DNA of 64,000 nucleotides from Piezodorus guildinii (GCA_023052935.1 CM041294.1:105370116-105434115); one strand, 5' to 3'; counted from the stretch's first letter, positions 1-11,930 are shown. Notes: generated from the letters alone by a model not told the origin. Program-made: numbers and translations.

Positions 1-119
1 ATTACATAAATACTCTATAGAAGATAATCGCAAAATCAAGCAGACAAAAGCAACTTATGAAATGAAACGTAATGGTCAGGAGCCAAAGGCACTTTTATAC
101 ATCAATTGTAGGTCTAATA
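1..119. other. AT-rich intronic sequence
   Basis: No recognisable gene or repeat. It ends in the TA target dinucleotide (118-119) used by the adjoining mariner. Confidence 0.5.
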
Positions 120-1029
120 TTGGGTTGATGCAAAATTAATGCAGGTTTTTAGTAGGTATTGTAAATACGCCATATCTTTACTTTAACCATATATATTTAA
201 TCAAAATAATTTCCATCTGAATCAATGCACTTTTGCCAACGTTCAACAAGCTTTCTTATTCCACCAGAAAAAAAATCCGAATCCCTGGACTCAATGAAAT
301 CACGAAAAGAATTTTCAATGTCGTCCTGGTTTTGGAAATTTTTCTCCCTCAAAAAGTTGTCCAGATGCCTGAAAAAGTGGAAGTCTGTAGGAGAGAGGTC
401 AGGTGAATAAGGCGGATGTTGGAGAACTTCGTAGCCCAACTCGTGCAGTCGTCGAAGCGTTGGTTGTGCAACGTGTGGTCTGGCGTTATCGTGGAGCAGG
501 ATCGGCCCCTTCCGATTCATCAATGCTGGGCAAAGACGTTGCAATTTTTGAGTTCCGAGTTCCGCCGCCATTTCTCGTGTGGTTTTGGTTGGGTCTTCTT
601 CCACTTTTGACCTCAGCTGGTCGTTGTTCAGAGCAAGATGACGGCCCCGACCTTCCTTGTCTTCGAGGTCGAAATCTCCTCTGCGAAACTTCTGGAACCA
701 ACGCTGCACCGTGCACTCATTAATAGCCCCCTGACCCCACACTTCATTAATATTACGAGCCGTTTGCGCAGCGCTGCGCCCTAATTTAAATTCGTAAAAA
801 TAAATTTGACGAAAATCGCACATTGACATTTTCGATTCAAGACCTTTGAACACACTGAACAACACAACAACAACACGATTTTACTAAACAAATTCATGGT
901 GAAAGAGAGGGTATTAGATAAGGTTTGTTTTGGTATAATAATGATCAATGTTAGGATTAGCTTTGTTTACACAATTGGAATTAAGATATTGCAATAGAGG
1001 AAACCTGCATTAATTTTGCATCAACCCAA
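120..1029 (-). mobile_element. Internally deleted mariner (Hsmar1/cecropia-like) transposon
   Basis: The element is 910 bp with terminal inverted repeats that start TTGGGTTGATGCAAAATTAA and match for 29 bases at both ends. A TA dinucleotide stands on each side (118-119 and 1030-1031), the mariner target-site duplication. Complete mariners are close to 1.3 kb, so about a third is missing. The ends are almost identical, so the copy is young or was moved in trans after the deletion. It lies in the same orientation as the Lar exon. Confidence 0.93.
197..865 (-). pseudogene. Deleted mariner transposase
   Basis: A 222-codon open frame inside the mariner. Family transposases have about 345 residues. 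The first ~95 residues hold the N-terminal helix-turn-helix DNA-binding part (FRQIYFYEFKLGRSAAQTAR, then TVQRWFQKFRRGDFDLED) and a trace of the linker (TTREMAAELG). The sequence then jumps to the C-terminal catalytic part: LLHDNARPHVAQ carries the second catalytic Asp, and YSPDLSPTDFHFF carries the third Asp at the D34D spacing. The WQKC...GNYFD end is intact. The first catalytic Asp and the second DNA-binding helix are deleted, so it cannot transpose itself. The deletion happens to keep the frame open. It retains DNA-binding parts and could in principle make a small TIR-binding protein, but nothing shows expression. Confidence 0.9.
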
Positions 1030-1394
1030 TATTTACCAAGAAACTTCGTCATTAGAAAAGTCGAGCACTCGTATTTGTTTCATCAAAACAAAATAAGTTT
1101 TTGGTTTTACTTAACCTTGGTAACTATTAGTCAATATGAATAGTAAATATGGCATGTAAAAATTTTGCTGACCTGTTTACCACTGAAGACATTTAAAGGA
1201 GTTAAGGAATAAAACCAGATAGTATTGGTAACTGCTTTATAATAAATTATTAAAATTATTTGTTTGCTATATTATATATCGCGTTTCACTGTATTATTTA
1301 AAGTAATATATTCATATAATTATTAATCAGTGATAATGTAATTTATTACTACTCAAGATATATTGTCGTGACTTAGTTACCTCTTTTGTTGAAA

Positions 1395-1800
1395 TATGTT
1401 TATTTTAGATCGTAAATACTCTCTGTGTTTATAAAATCATTTTTACTTGGTCAATAATGTTTACACATTCTAAAAAAGATAAGTTTAGGTGCTTTTATAC
1501 ATCAGTTTTGAACGAGATTTCTTAAATTTAAGTGGTATTTTGCTTGCTCAAAGGGAAAGAGAAAAAAAAAAAAAAAAATAATTGTCATCATCGATATGTT
1601 TAAATCCGCTAAACAGACGGTCAAAAAAATTATAATATAGTTTGTACGGCAATAATGCTTTAAGAAAGCACCGTCCGTAAGTGCATTGTTCTGGTCCGAA
1701 CAGGAAATTTCGATTGGAAGACGTAAAGCCCTTGGATCATATTCCTACTGTTGATGACGACCAAACTCTAAAAATTACCTGAATGATGGCAACATGTAAC
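1395..1800. repeat. Unclassified interspersed repeat, family C, copy 1 (5' part)
   Basis: Closely resembles 61470-61790 in the same orientation: shared blocks include ctgtgtttataaaatcat, aataatgtttaca, tttgcttgctca and accgtccgtaag. It has no coding potential and no visible TIRs. The family's later block reappears at 3530-3660, so this copy was split by insertions in between. Confidence 0.7.
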
Positions 1801-1904
1801 AGATCAAATAGGTCATATATAACTAACTAGTTGTGTCACGCAGCTTTGCTCGCGAATATTGCATTTAGTATTAATTTATGTGCGTTTATGGTGAGATTGG
1901 CTAT

Positions 1905-2270
1905 AATAAATATTAAAAGGGTCGGTCACCTGTATGTAGTGACCAACCAGGTGCCCTTAAGATTTTTTAATTCGAGTAAAAACAACCTTAGTTATGCTCT
2001 CCTTCAAAGGGGACGTAAAATGGTGGTCCCAAACCTTTGCGATTCCATGAACTCGTTAAAGATCTCTACCCTAACTAAACTTGGAGAGGAAAAAATTAGT
2101 CATCATACGATTAGCCATAGTAGTATAAAAGTGATGTTAAACGAACAGATAACAACAGTAATATGCTTAAATATATTTGTTATAAAATCTTTGTACCTTT
2201 GCTGATACATATCAGATTGAGACAATTTTACGTTTAGGTTGTTCAACCACTTTTTGGGCGAAGATTTTCA
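1905..2270. repeat. Interspersed repeat, family E, copy 1
   Basis: Shares diverged blocks with 43110-43400, which lies inside the hAT-like element: tgctctccttcaaaggggac versus tactgtccttcagagggaac, followed by acgtaaaatggtg, and further on gattagccatagtagta versus gatagccacagtat. It is therefore probably the interior of a related non-autonomous DNA transposon. The small hairpin GGTCACctgtatgtaGTGACC lies at about 1923-1944. The 124-codon open frame here is not protein-like. Confidence 0.5.
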
Positions 2271-2544
2271 AATCCTGCCTTATTGCACATCTAGGCGGTA
2301 AGACGAACCTCCAGGAAAAATTTTAGCCTCACAACCATAGTAATTTTTTAGATACCAGAAAATTGAGTGGTACTTTCTTTTATAAATATAGACATATCTG
2401 ATTATTATACTCGAATAAATCAAAAGAAATAGTAATTTTTTTAATTTATTTAAATGTATATGCTTCAAGGTAATAACGATTGAAGATGAAAATGACTCTT
2501 GAAATAAAACATGACTTAACAATATAGATAATAATATAGATTGA

Positions 2545-3130
2545 TATAAATATTTCCGCGTTGTGTAACGTTCTATACTCCCCAGTAGCCTCATCTCTCT
2601 TCGGACCAAATATTTTAGTATCTTATTTTCTAAAACCTTTAGCCGTTGTCCGTCCTTCAAAGTAAGCGGCTACGTTTCACCGTCGGAAGAATAACAGTTT
2701 TATAAATTCTAATCGTTAAGTTTTTAGACAGAAGCTAAGTAATTTCGCGACTGAATTATAACACGCATTTCCCGCGTTTAACCAGGACTTTATTTCCTCC
2801 TGGATTTGTTTTTCGTTATCATTGAACCTAAATACTTAAATTTCTCTACGTGTTCAAAAGTATACCCTGATATATCAATATCACTATGATCGCCACCGTC
2901 TCTGCTACAAATCATATATTTTGTCTTTTCGGTATTTATTTCGAGTCCTTTTTCTTTACCGGTTTTTATTAACGGACTTGTATTTAGTTGTTTAGTTTCC
3001 GTGTCTTTCTTTAGCAGTACCAAACAACCGGAATTTTATCACCCAAATTTAAACCTTCTTAGTACATGTCACTTTTTCTTTGATATATTCTAAAGCGACT
3101 TCGTCTGCATCAATTTCTGTTATTATGATT
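2545..3130 (-). mobile_element. RTE-clade LINE fragment, decayed
   Basis: On the minus strand the reading includes KGLEINTEKTKYMICSRDGG and TFEHVEKFKYLGSMIT. These are the RT palm/thumb segments that also occur at 15640-16000 in a better preserved relative. Frames are broken and both the 5' and 3' parts are missing. The 2280-2545 stretch does not align with the relative. Confidence 0.8.
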
Positions 3131-3289
3131 GCTATTAGGAAGTTTTTAAAAGAATATATTTTAAAGTACTTCCGCGTAAATGACATTTTTAGTTTTTTTT
3201 CTTGTGGCAGAAGAACATACTGATTTTCTCCGCAACCCGATCTCGACGTAAATCTATTCCTACGTGTTTAAATGGAAAAAGCATGGAAG

Positions 3290-3515
3290 CGAGGTTTTTT
3301 TTTTCTCCCAAATTTTCCCCGTTTTTTCCCAGATTTTCAACTGATTCTTCGGTCCTATTGGTCGCAGTGTGATGTTATATAGCCTATAACCTTCCTCGAT
3401 AAATGGACTATCCAACACAAAAAGAATTTTTCAATTAGAACCAGTAGTTTCTGAGATTAGCGCGTTCAAACAAACAAACAAACAAACTCTTCAGCTTTAT
3501 AATATTAGTATAGAT
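3290..3515 (+). mobile_element. RTE/Proto2-type LINE 3' end
   Basis: A 3' untranslated tail with the conserved wording of RTE-like (Proto2) elements: tgttatatagcctataacct, then ctcgataaatggactatc, cagtagtttctgagattagc, a CAAA microsatellite (3469-3486), and the terminal tttataatattagtatagat. There is no coding sequence left, so it is a severely 5'-truncated insertion. Confidence 0.8.
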
Positions 3516-3529
3516 TAAAAATGTTTACA

Positions 3530-3700
3530 AGAATATAAATTTTTTATTGAAATCACCAGTAAAAAACTCTAAGAACTTATTTTACAACCCAATATATAAA
3601 TAGTATTAGTCTAATATCACTCGAATAAAATTAATTAAATGCTTTATTAAGTATAATATGACGTTATCTTCGTGAGAGAATTTTTTGGGTTATTAGTCTA
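3530..3700. repeat. Family C repeat, copy 1 (3' part)
   Basis: Matches 61945-62040: attgaaatcaccagtaaaaaa versus the same with cttg, then acccaatatataaatag versus acccgatagattaaatt. Together with 1395-1800 it forms one copy interrupted by about 1.7 kb that contains an RTE fragment and a LINE 3' end. Confidence 0.55.
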
Positions 3701-3704
3701 AATA

Positions 3705-4570
3705 AAACTAAAAACTGGTGATTTCCTGTTGAGCCATGCGCATCCATATTCTCAACTTTTGAAACAGATAACTTGAAACCGATTAACTAAACTAGCCTAT
3801 TAATCAACATGATACTTTATGGCGGATATAGTACAAAAAAAAAAAAAAAAAAAATATTCATTCATATGTTTCGTAAGATATTTTCTTAAATAAAAAGTTA
3901 TGACGATAAATTAAACTAATAGGAATAAAAGAGCTGAGGTAGGATTAAGTTCTAACTGAGTGTCCGTGCCGTTAATGGGAGGGAGCTGCCTTGCGTAATG
4001 GCAGGAATTGGGAGAGCCAGGCAACATTGTTTTCTCAAAAATTAGGGAAATGGTAACAATTCTTTCCGCCAACTTTTCACTAACTTCCACTTTCCCGAAG
4101 CTGCTGAAAGAAGTATATTTATCTTAGTAACAGTCGTTCGGCCCTTAGAGACTTCCTTCTTAAGGTATCCCTCATCTCATTAGTAAATAAACAACACCGT
4201 ATGTTTTTGGTATTTAAGCCTTACTTTATTAAATTTATTATTACTCATTTAACGTCACTTAATACTACTATGGTTAATCTGACGATCCTACAATGGGAAT
4301 CTTACATTTTTCCTATCCAGGTTTAGTTAGGATATGGATCATTAAGGAGTACCTGATATCGCACATCTTTTTACATGGTATATGATATGATTATATGATA
4401 TCGAACCATCTTTTTTACGTCCCGTCAGACGGCATAATTAAATTATATTATATAAATATCGTCTACCCATAAAAGATGCTATTTTAAAGACCATGAATTT
4501 CATAATATCAAAGTCAGAATTTGAAATGACATAATAAAAAAATAGCTTGATCATTTCTTCCAGACTGGGA
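3705..4570. other. Mostly unassigned AT-rich intron
   Basis: Contains a poly-A run (about 3835-3853). Around 3718-3750 there is a short block (tttcctgttgagccatgcgc) that recurs in diverged form at 26220-26250, an unclassified low-copy repeat. The block at 3960-4060 has higher complexity but matches nothing else here. Confidence 0.4.
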
Positions 4571-4801
4571 AAGAATAGATTATGGATATGTATATTATTT
4601 CCATTAAATTTCTGATCAGAGTCGACGAATTTTATATACAAGCAATACTATTAGAGCTAGATCGTGTCAGAAAGGCCCAAATACAAAAAAAAAAAAGTCA
4701 AAACGTGATTTTTACTATGGCATATATAGTAAGGGAAAGTATTGCGATCGTGAAAATTTTCTAATTCGAGTTTTCAACAGAAATATACGCTTTGGAGTCT
4801 T

Positions 4802-6160
4802 TTGAGGCCGAATGACCAAGTCCCTAAAGACTATCGCCCTATTTCCATCCTCTCGAACCTCTCTAAGCCTTTAGAAAGAATAGTCCAGACACAATTATCA
4901 AATTTCCTTGAAAATTCTAAACTCATTGATCCTTTCCAATCCGGCTTCCGACCCGGCTTTTCCACACAATCTGCTCTCCTTAAAATCACTAATGACATAC
5001 ACACTGCTATGGACGAAACAAAACTGACCGTGCTAATACTTCTGGATTTCTCGAAAGCATTTGACTCCTTGGATCACTCCATCCTTTTCTCCAAACTAAA
5101 GTCACTATCCTTTTCCAACAGCACCATCAGGTGGTTTCAATCATTCCTTTCTGACAGAACTCAAGCTGTCACTATTCCTAACCATCCTCTATCTTCCTTT
5201 CGAGCCCTCTCGGCAGGTGTGGCCCAGGGTTCAAGCATCTCTCCTCTTCTTTTTAATTGTTATATCAACGACCTTCCCAACTCTATCCATCACTGTTCCC
5301 ACCACCTATACGCTGACGATTTCCAGATCTATTTGTCCTTCTCTCCTTCCGATTCACTAGTAGCATTTGCTAATATTCAGGAAGACCTGGATGGAATCTG
5401 TGCCTGGGCAACCTTAAATAAACTAATGCTAAATCCTATGAAAACTCAGGCCATCCTAATTGGTTCCAATTCCCTTCTCAGATCCTATACCACGTTTCCG
5501 AGTCTCACCTTAAATGATCATCCAATCACCTTCACTTCCTCTGTCAAAAACCTGGGCATTACCATTGACCAAACCCTTTCCTGGAAACCTCATATCGCCC
5601 AAATTTCCCGAAGAACAATAAGTACCCTGAAATACTTCAATCGCTCCCGCCATCTTCTTCCACCTTCCATCCGTAATCTCCTTGTATCCGCACTTATTTT
5701 CCCCCACTTTGACTAGTGCTGCTTAGTATATGGTGGCCTCCCGACGATGCTTGAGGACAGGCTAAAACGCATCATGAACATATTTTTAAGATTTGTCCTC
5801 TGCACTCCGAAGAGGTCTCATGTAACCCATTTTTACGGCGAGTTAAAGTGGCTCCTCCCTCCAATTCGTAGACAATATTTCCTAGGATCATACCTTTACC
5901 AAATCATTAGATCCCAACACCCTCCATACATTCATAGTCTCCTACAGTTTAAATCTTCAGTCCACACTCTTGAAACAAGATCGCGCCATTCCGATCTTTA
6001 CTTTCCTACCCATAGAACTAAAACTTTTGATCGTTCCTTCCTGGTCCGCTCCTCTATTTTCTGGAATTCTCTACCTACCCATATTCGCCATGCTGCCTCT
6101 CTCTCCTCATTCAAATTCCAACTTTTCCAATATCTTTTATTATCCCAAAAAGACGCTTAA
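4802..6160 (+). pseudogene. LINE reverse transcriptase, one in-frame stop
   Basis: One reading frame runs from 4802 to 6160 with a single internal TAG at 5714-5716. Residues 5-60 carry RT motifs 0-1 (VPKDYRPISILSNLSKPLER, then FQSGFRPGFSTQSALLK). Residues ~80-90 hold LLDFSKAFDSLDHS with the first catalytic Asp. Residues ~138-152 have AGVAQGSSISPLLF, and YADD with the Asp pair is at residues 170-173 (5309-5320). The thumb follows (VKNLGITIDQTLSWKPHI). After the stop comes the family's C-terminal segment (SFLVRSSIFWNSLPTHIRHA). The N-terminal endonuclease is missing by truncation. The enzyme would reverse-transcribe its own RNA at a nicked target; this copy cannot. Confidence 0.9.
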
Positions 6161-6522
6161 ATACAGTGATTCTTTTGTTCCTAATATCACACTTGAAAGA
6201 AAAGTAATATATGTTCTTTATTGAAACGCTGTTATATTTTAATTTATTTTTAATTTTGATCAACCCAATATTTTTCAAGAACGGTTTTTATTTTATTTTA
6301 TCATAAATATTTTTTTTATTTTTTTAAAATATTTTTTATATATATGTTTGTGGATATTCGTGTGTGATATGAACACTCGAATTAACCCATCTGTGTAATA
6401 AGTAATTAATTCTGTTCCTTCTGTCTGTTGGCCAGACATGTTGTATATTTAAATTGTACAATTCTGTAATTCTTAGGGGACCCAGTCCCAGAATAAAAAT
6501 TATTTTCTATTCTATTCTATTC
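4807..6522 (+). mobile_element. CR1/L2-like LINE, 5'-truncated
   Basis: Starts abruptly inside the reverse transcriptase gene. It runs through a complete C-terminal RT region and a 3' UTR ending cttaggggacccagtcccag, and closes with a (TTCTA)n tail at 6505-6520, typical of this LINE group. Related 3' ends with other microsatellite tails lie at 14200, 38370 and 54830. It is inserted in a family A repeat. Confidence 0.88.
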
Positions 6523-6966
6523 CCTCAAAAATTTCTGTATGTGTGTGGAAGGTTAAGCTCAAAGCCATAAGTTGTATGAAACTGGAATTTCATGTATATA
6601 AGGAGCGTACATGCCTGAGATGTAACAGCAACATTTGTAATCGGCAATGCAATCGGCCAACCAGTCGTTTTGTACTCTTGAAATTTTCTCAAAAACGGCT
6701 CTAACGACATATCGGTGTGAAATATAATGCGCTTCAATATTATGTAGATTTCATTCTGATAGAGTCTGACAGGGCTTAAATGCCGGATTTTTTAATTTTC
6801 TTCTGATAAAGTAATAGTAATTCTGTAAATTCCAAAAAATTACCACATAACAACATTAGTATTGATAAAAAACGGCTGAATATACAAGCTGAACTAATTT
6901 TGTAACAGACTAAAGGAGAAAAGAGAAAATAAAATATTTTTAGATGATTTTGTTTTTTCAAGACCT

Positions 6967-8730
6967 ACTTACTTATACTTATACTTATAGACGTTCCAAC
7001 TAGGGTTGCCTTTTCAAATCAGTGCTGAGCTCCAGAAGTCACGGTCAAGCCAATCCTCCTAAAGACCCCGTCCCGCCTTCTCCTCTTCCACTCCGCATAT
7101 CCTACTTCTAGGGCGACCTCGTTTCCGCCATCCCGGTGGCTGCCAATCCAAAACTCGGTTTGGCCATCGTTCGGTAGACATTCATTTTACCTGGCCGTAC
7201 CATTTTAGCCTTCGCTGTCCTATCCGCTGGTTTACGGACCCAGGAGCCTCCATCCTGTCTTGAGCAACCTCATTTCTAACTCGGTCCATCCTTGTTAAAC
7301 GTAGACATCTTCTCCAAATATCCACAGCTTTAACTTTCGAGTAGAGCTGTCTAGACATTGTCCACGTTTCCGATGCGTAAGTAAGGATGGGTTCTACGAT
7401 GGCAAAGTAGATCCTCCTCTTATTTTCTTTTAAAATAAGGTAATTCCATAGAACAGAATGGAGCTTCCGTATGGCTTTTCAGGATTGTTCTACCTTTATC
7501 CTTACGTCGATTTCGGAGGATCCAGTGGAGTCGAGGTATGATCCCAGATATTTAAATACATCCACCTTTGTTCACGTTTCATTTTTAACTCGTAGAACAC
7601 TCTCTTCCTCAGTGCTGAAGGCCATGAATTCCGTCTTTTTTAAATTAATTTTAAGACCCACAGACTCATAGCAGTCCTTTAATGAGCACATTATCATCTC
7701 AAGGTAGAACTTTCTCAGAGCGAATACAACTTGATCGTCAGCGAAAAAACTAGCTATTCATCGTCTATGAAAGGACCCACATTACCACACTGACGACATA
7801 TGGAGATAAATCTTGAAAAAGGTTGGCGCCATGCTGGTTTCCAAGCTTCACCCGGTAAATGTCGTCTTCGTATAGGTGTCTTACTGCATCTACGAAGCCG
7901 TCATGATTCCTGCTTCTCTCAGTGCTGCCCAAATTCTATTTCTCGGGACGCTGTCATGGGCCTGCTCCAGATTAACGAAAGCTATGTGGAGTTCCTGATA
8001 CATCTTCCGTGACTTCTCGACGAGCTGCCGAAGGATAAAGATGTTGTCATTGCAAGAGCGCCTCGCTGTGAATCCAGCCTGTTCCTCAGGGGTAAGGAAT
8101 TCGTCTTCCAATTTGTCTCGGAGCAGCCTACCAATCACTCTGCTCACCGAGCTCTGCCCACAGATACCTCTGTAGTTCTGGTAGACCTTCCTGTCACCTT
8201 TCTTGAAGATGGGCGATATAAATCCAGTTCCTCAGAGGTCCTCAGCTACTCTCTCCTCTTGTACCAGGTTAATAATTTCCAGGAGAATGCTCATGACTTT
8301 TTTTCCTCCAGCCTTTAGCAGCTCTACCAAGACTCCGCCTGGACCTGGGGCCTTTCCGTTTTTAGAGTATTTAAGAGTCTGTACTAGTTCCTCCATGGTC
8401 ACCATTATTCTTCCTGGCGCTGCGGTCCTGCTCTCCTCTGCTATAAACTGGGGCCGGATCTCCTTAAGAAGATCTTCGAAGTGCACTTTCCAAGCTTCAT
8501 CAGTAATTGGCGAGACAACATTTCCCTTCCTGGATGAACGTAGCTTCTTTAGGACACCACAGGATTCTCTAATCTGCCCAAGTTGCCCAGCCCTCATTGC
8601 TTCTCGAGGAAAGATACTTGTGGTACGTCTCCTTCTTCTGGCTCACAAGCTGTGCCACTTTGTCCGACCACCAGTCTGACTTAGGGCTTCAGCTGCTGCA
8701 GTTAGGATGCATTCTTTTAGGTGTGCGTAC
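6967..8730 (-). mobile_element. RTE-clade LINE with target-site duplication
   Basis: The minus-strand RT is broken into several frames. KYSKNGKAPGPGGVLVELLK lies near 8340, EEQAGFTARRSCNDNIFILR near 8070, FADD near 7736-7747, and YLGSYLDSTGSSEIDVRIKV near 7520-7560. The 3' end is a (CTTATA)n-type tail at 6967-6988. A 12-bp direct repeat, ttttcaagacct at 6955-6966 and ttttcaatacct at 8731-8742 (one mismatch), frames the element as a target-site duplication inside family A DNA. Confidence 0.87.
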
Positions 8731-8874
8731 TTTTCAATACCTAAGAATAGTAATATATATGTATAATATACCGTTAGAAAACTGAAGATTTTAGAAAAAA
8801 CCTTATCTTGTTTACGAGGTAAGTGAAAATCGTGTGTTGCACGCACCAGTTTTTTTTTTTTTCCAGTGAAATCC

Positions 8875-9426
8875 AAATAGCTTTAAAATTGTAGGTTCAA
8901 GCCAAAAATTTTATATACGGAAATAACTTTGAATTTTCAATAACTTCAAACACCAATACAGCTTTTTGACAACCTGCGTGTCAATAAAACTTCATAAGTA
9001 TGTGGGTGTCAATAAATGTAGGAAAATGTGACTTTTTTTTATTCGAACCAATATAGCAACTAAACGATAAGTTCTAAAGACAAATATAATATAACAAAGA
9101 ATGTTTTTCATTAAATTTCTGACAGGGAAACTTATGTCGAATTTTCGATCGGAGCAACAACAACAAGCTAGAGCATGTCAAACATGTTACATTTCTTAGT
9201 GTAAAAAAATAATACACCTAAAAACTGCAGGTGGTAGATAATAAACTAATTGTCATTTGGGATTGGCAAAAAAATATATCTTACAATTAATCAACCAAAA
9301 GAAAAATTAGAACTATGATAAGAAAGTAAAATATTTAAGTTTTAAGTCTAGTAAAAAAATTAATATGTAAAAAATGGCGTCAAAGGAGTTTTTAAAGGAA
9401 GAAAGTTATATTTCTTAAAACTATGC

Positions 9427-9457
<31 letters not shown>

Positions 9458-9960
9458 TCGCCAAGTTTAGCAATTTCTCAAAATAATTTAATATCTTCTA
9501 ATGCTTTAAGTGAACAACAAAAAGCCGAAAAATGCCCACCTTACCCTAAGATATCTATTTAATACTAATACAATTATTATCACTAACAATTTAAAAACTT
9601 ATTCCCTGTCCAAAATTTTCTAAAATACAACTTACTAAAACGACAAAAGGAATGGAGATTTAACATTAATTTATTTATTTTACTACTGTAAGGGATGAGC
9701 ATACAGAGCGAGAAATTCTGATGCTGTGAAAACATAATTAAATTGCAGATGAGGTTAAAATAGCACAACTTGTCAGGATCATTTACAACTATTTCATTAT
9801 TCGTTCAATTCAGATTAATGTTTGCTGAGATGACAATGGTGATGGTTCAAAACACTTTAATCGTTCTCTTCGTCATGGCATAATTACGTTTAGTCGACCT
9901 GGTTCAGGTTTACCGAATTTTAATTTGTTATGTGTTTTATAGAAGATGTTGAACGATCAT
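8875..9960. other. Unassigned AT-rich intron
   Basis: No protein-like frame. 9105-9180 (ttaaatttctgacagggaaac ... agctagagcatgtcaaacatg) resembles 4600-4680, a diverged low-copy repeat. Poly-A and AT runs lie at 9427-9460. Confidence 0.4.
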
Positions 9961-10260
9961 AATAAACACAAAACGCTGCAAATAATAACACAATAGTTTA
10001 TTATTTCCTAATAACTATTTTAGGATAAACTGTTTATAAAGCTATTTATAGACAGTTAACTAAAATGAAAAGCAATAAATAATTCAAAGAAAAATGGTCT
10101 ATCACCTCTGCTAACTTCGAAACACTATATCTCTACTATTTCAGAACCAAATCAAATGATTCTTTTTTCGTTTTGTTGAAATTTAATTTATTTATTTGTT
10201 TTTCGGGTTCTACGTGTCTTGAATCGTAATCCCTAAAATTTTAAAAGAGCTTCTTTTTTT
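9960..10260 (-). repeat. Family B repeat, terminal portion
   Basis: Begins acgctgcaaataataacaca, the reverse complement of the family B end (ggaaataataaaccattgtg, then cagcgttt) seen at 19935, 27640 and 59515. The following sequence (gaaacactatatctctac) parallels the family's agcagagatatag block in reverse. Confidence 0.6.
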
Positions 10261-10264
10261 TTTT

Positions 10265-10990
10265 TTTGGTCGGTTACAAATGTCCATTATTGAAAATAAT
10301 AAACCAAAAGTAATTGTTTTAAAGATAATTATAATATGTCGTGTTCATCAACACACTTAATGATTAGGGAATCGTTTAGATCTGATGAAAAAACCATGTA
10401 GGAAATCAGACTCAGCTATCCGTGATTATTTAAGACAAAAGAACAATGTAAAGACAAGAAAAATAAAGCAAGTACACTGGAATGAAATATTATTATTATT
10501 TTTACTACTTTGCAGTTATGATTGTTACATGAGATTTGTGAAAAATAACATAATTAGTTTACTGTGACCCGAAAAATACTCACTATGAAACATATAAGAA
10601 AACAATTGGCAAAACAAAAATAATAAAAAATATATATATATTTGTTTGTGTGTGGGCATATTAATGGACTCAAAACATTATATAGTTACCAGCCCTTAAA
10701 GTTTAAGCAAAAATGTAATCTAGCTAGAATCGTGCTAAAGAAAGGATGAATAGTGGATGGAACTATGGGTTCCTAAATATCATATTGTGAATCTTAATGC
10801 TTAACATATCTGAATACAGTAAAATTTTCACACTATAGATATCAAAATGTTTATATGCCTAAACAAACAAGTATTTATTCGTGTGAAAACCTTTGAAATA
10901 GATAATTTCTATTTGTTGCACTAGGATTATTTGAACAACTGAACAAACTAATTTTGTTTACTTCGAATTATTCATCCACCTTATATTGGA
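10265..10990. other. Unassigned AT-rich intron
   Basis: Only low-complexity sequence and a short AT run at 10628-10640. The 60-codon frame at 10385 looks random. Confidence 0.4.
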
Positions 10991-10994
10991 GAAT

Positions 10995-11300
10995 ATAGAA
11001 TAATAATTTTATTTATTTATTTTTAACTAAACTAGAGTTTGAGTTATATTGCAATTTTTTTCAAAATGAACAATAGTAATAGTGATATGATGCCACATTC
11101 ATACAATATTTACAGAAAAAAATGATAAAAACAAATTACATAAAATAGAAAATTAATATACCAATATAATAAAAACAAAACAAAACTACCTATTGTTGAG
11201 ATAAAAACAAATAAATGACAAATAAATAAACATCATACACACAATCATAACTAAATACAAGAATAAAATAATTATAAAGATAATAAATGGATTTTATTTG
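10995..11300 (-). mobile_element. Jockey-like LINE 3' end
   Basis: On the minus strand it reads tgtaaatattgtatgaatgt, then catcatatcactattactat, tgcaatataactc and a TAAATAAATAAAT tail at 11003-11022. This matches the 3' UTRs at 25745-26135, 31990-32385 and 51900-52210. No coding part is left. Confidence 0.7.
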
Positions 11301-11930
11301 GTTATTATTTTCAATATAGACCTAAATAAATGCTTTAGGATTGTTATAACGAATCCCACGAAATAAGATTTAAATATGAAATAAATACAAAATCTTTTAT
11401 ATGATCAATCGTTATATAATTAAATTCGCATGAATCGATAAGAAGAATATTAAAACATTTGTTATTGCGTAAATAAATTAGAAAATATAAATTTAAATAA
11501 GAAATTAATCATTATAACTTGAATGAGGGCAAATATGACTGACATTGAACATTATCAGAACTGTATTAGATTGTGTTGCTAACGTCTGTTAAAGTTCATA
11601 CACTTTACATCATTTCCACTCTATTGTCTATCAAATAGAAATTAATTAATTAGTTCTGTTCAGGATATATGATTTGGATTCAGTTTGGTACACAAACCGT
11701 AGTTGTATTATTAAATTCAAATAATAATTTACCACTGGTTTCTAGTTCTGCATCAATAATTTCCACAAGCAACGTACGCAAGCAGCCATTGCAGAATAGG
11801 ATTATAGAGTTCATTATTCGATATACCTTAGTTTTATAGCAATGAAATATGTCTGTTATATTCTGTTACCTTCAGCTGGTAGTTAACAGGTTAAATATAA
11901 CATTTATTTTATTTCCACATATTTTTTATC
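11300..11930. other. Unassigned AT-rich intron
   Basis: Low-complexity A/T sequence. Nothing further is seen. Confidence 0.4.

Larger units (their letters stand above)
4690..8870 (+). repeat. Family A repeat copy split by two LINEs
   Basis: Family A order can be followed through three pieces. 4720-4806 (catatatagtaagggaaagt ... gtgaaaattttc ... ggagtctt) is the start. 6523-6966 (gtatgtgtgtggaaggt ... gtctgacagggcttaaatgcc ... ggctgaatatacaagct) is the middle. 8731-8870 (gtataataccgtt-type block, then gaggtaagtgaaaatcgtgt and the gcacgcaccag hairpin) is the end. The intact copy at 33371-34265 has the same order without interruptions. Two retrotransposons therefore landed in one pre-existing element. 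Confidence 0.85.

Noticed and set aside
1831..2205. 124-codon plus-strand frame
   Set aside because: It lies in repeat family E, which recurs non-coding at 43110, and has no domain.
4802..5716. A 304-codon host gene
   Set aside because: All motifs are those of a LINE reverse transcriptase. The frame continues past a single stop into the LINE C-terminus, and relatives lie elsewhere in the window.
6250..6275. A second mariner end (tttgatcaacccaatatttt)
   Set aside because: Only ~14 bases resemble the mariner terminus, there is no partner end, and it lies within the 3' UTR of the LINE, so chance is more likely.
8203..8679. 158-codon plus-strand frame
   Set aside because: Shadow of the RTE reverse transcriptase encoded on the opposite strand.
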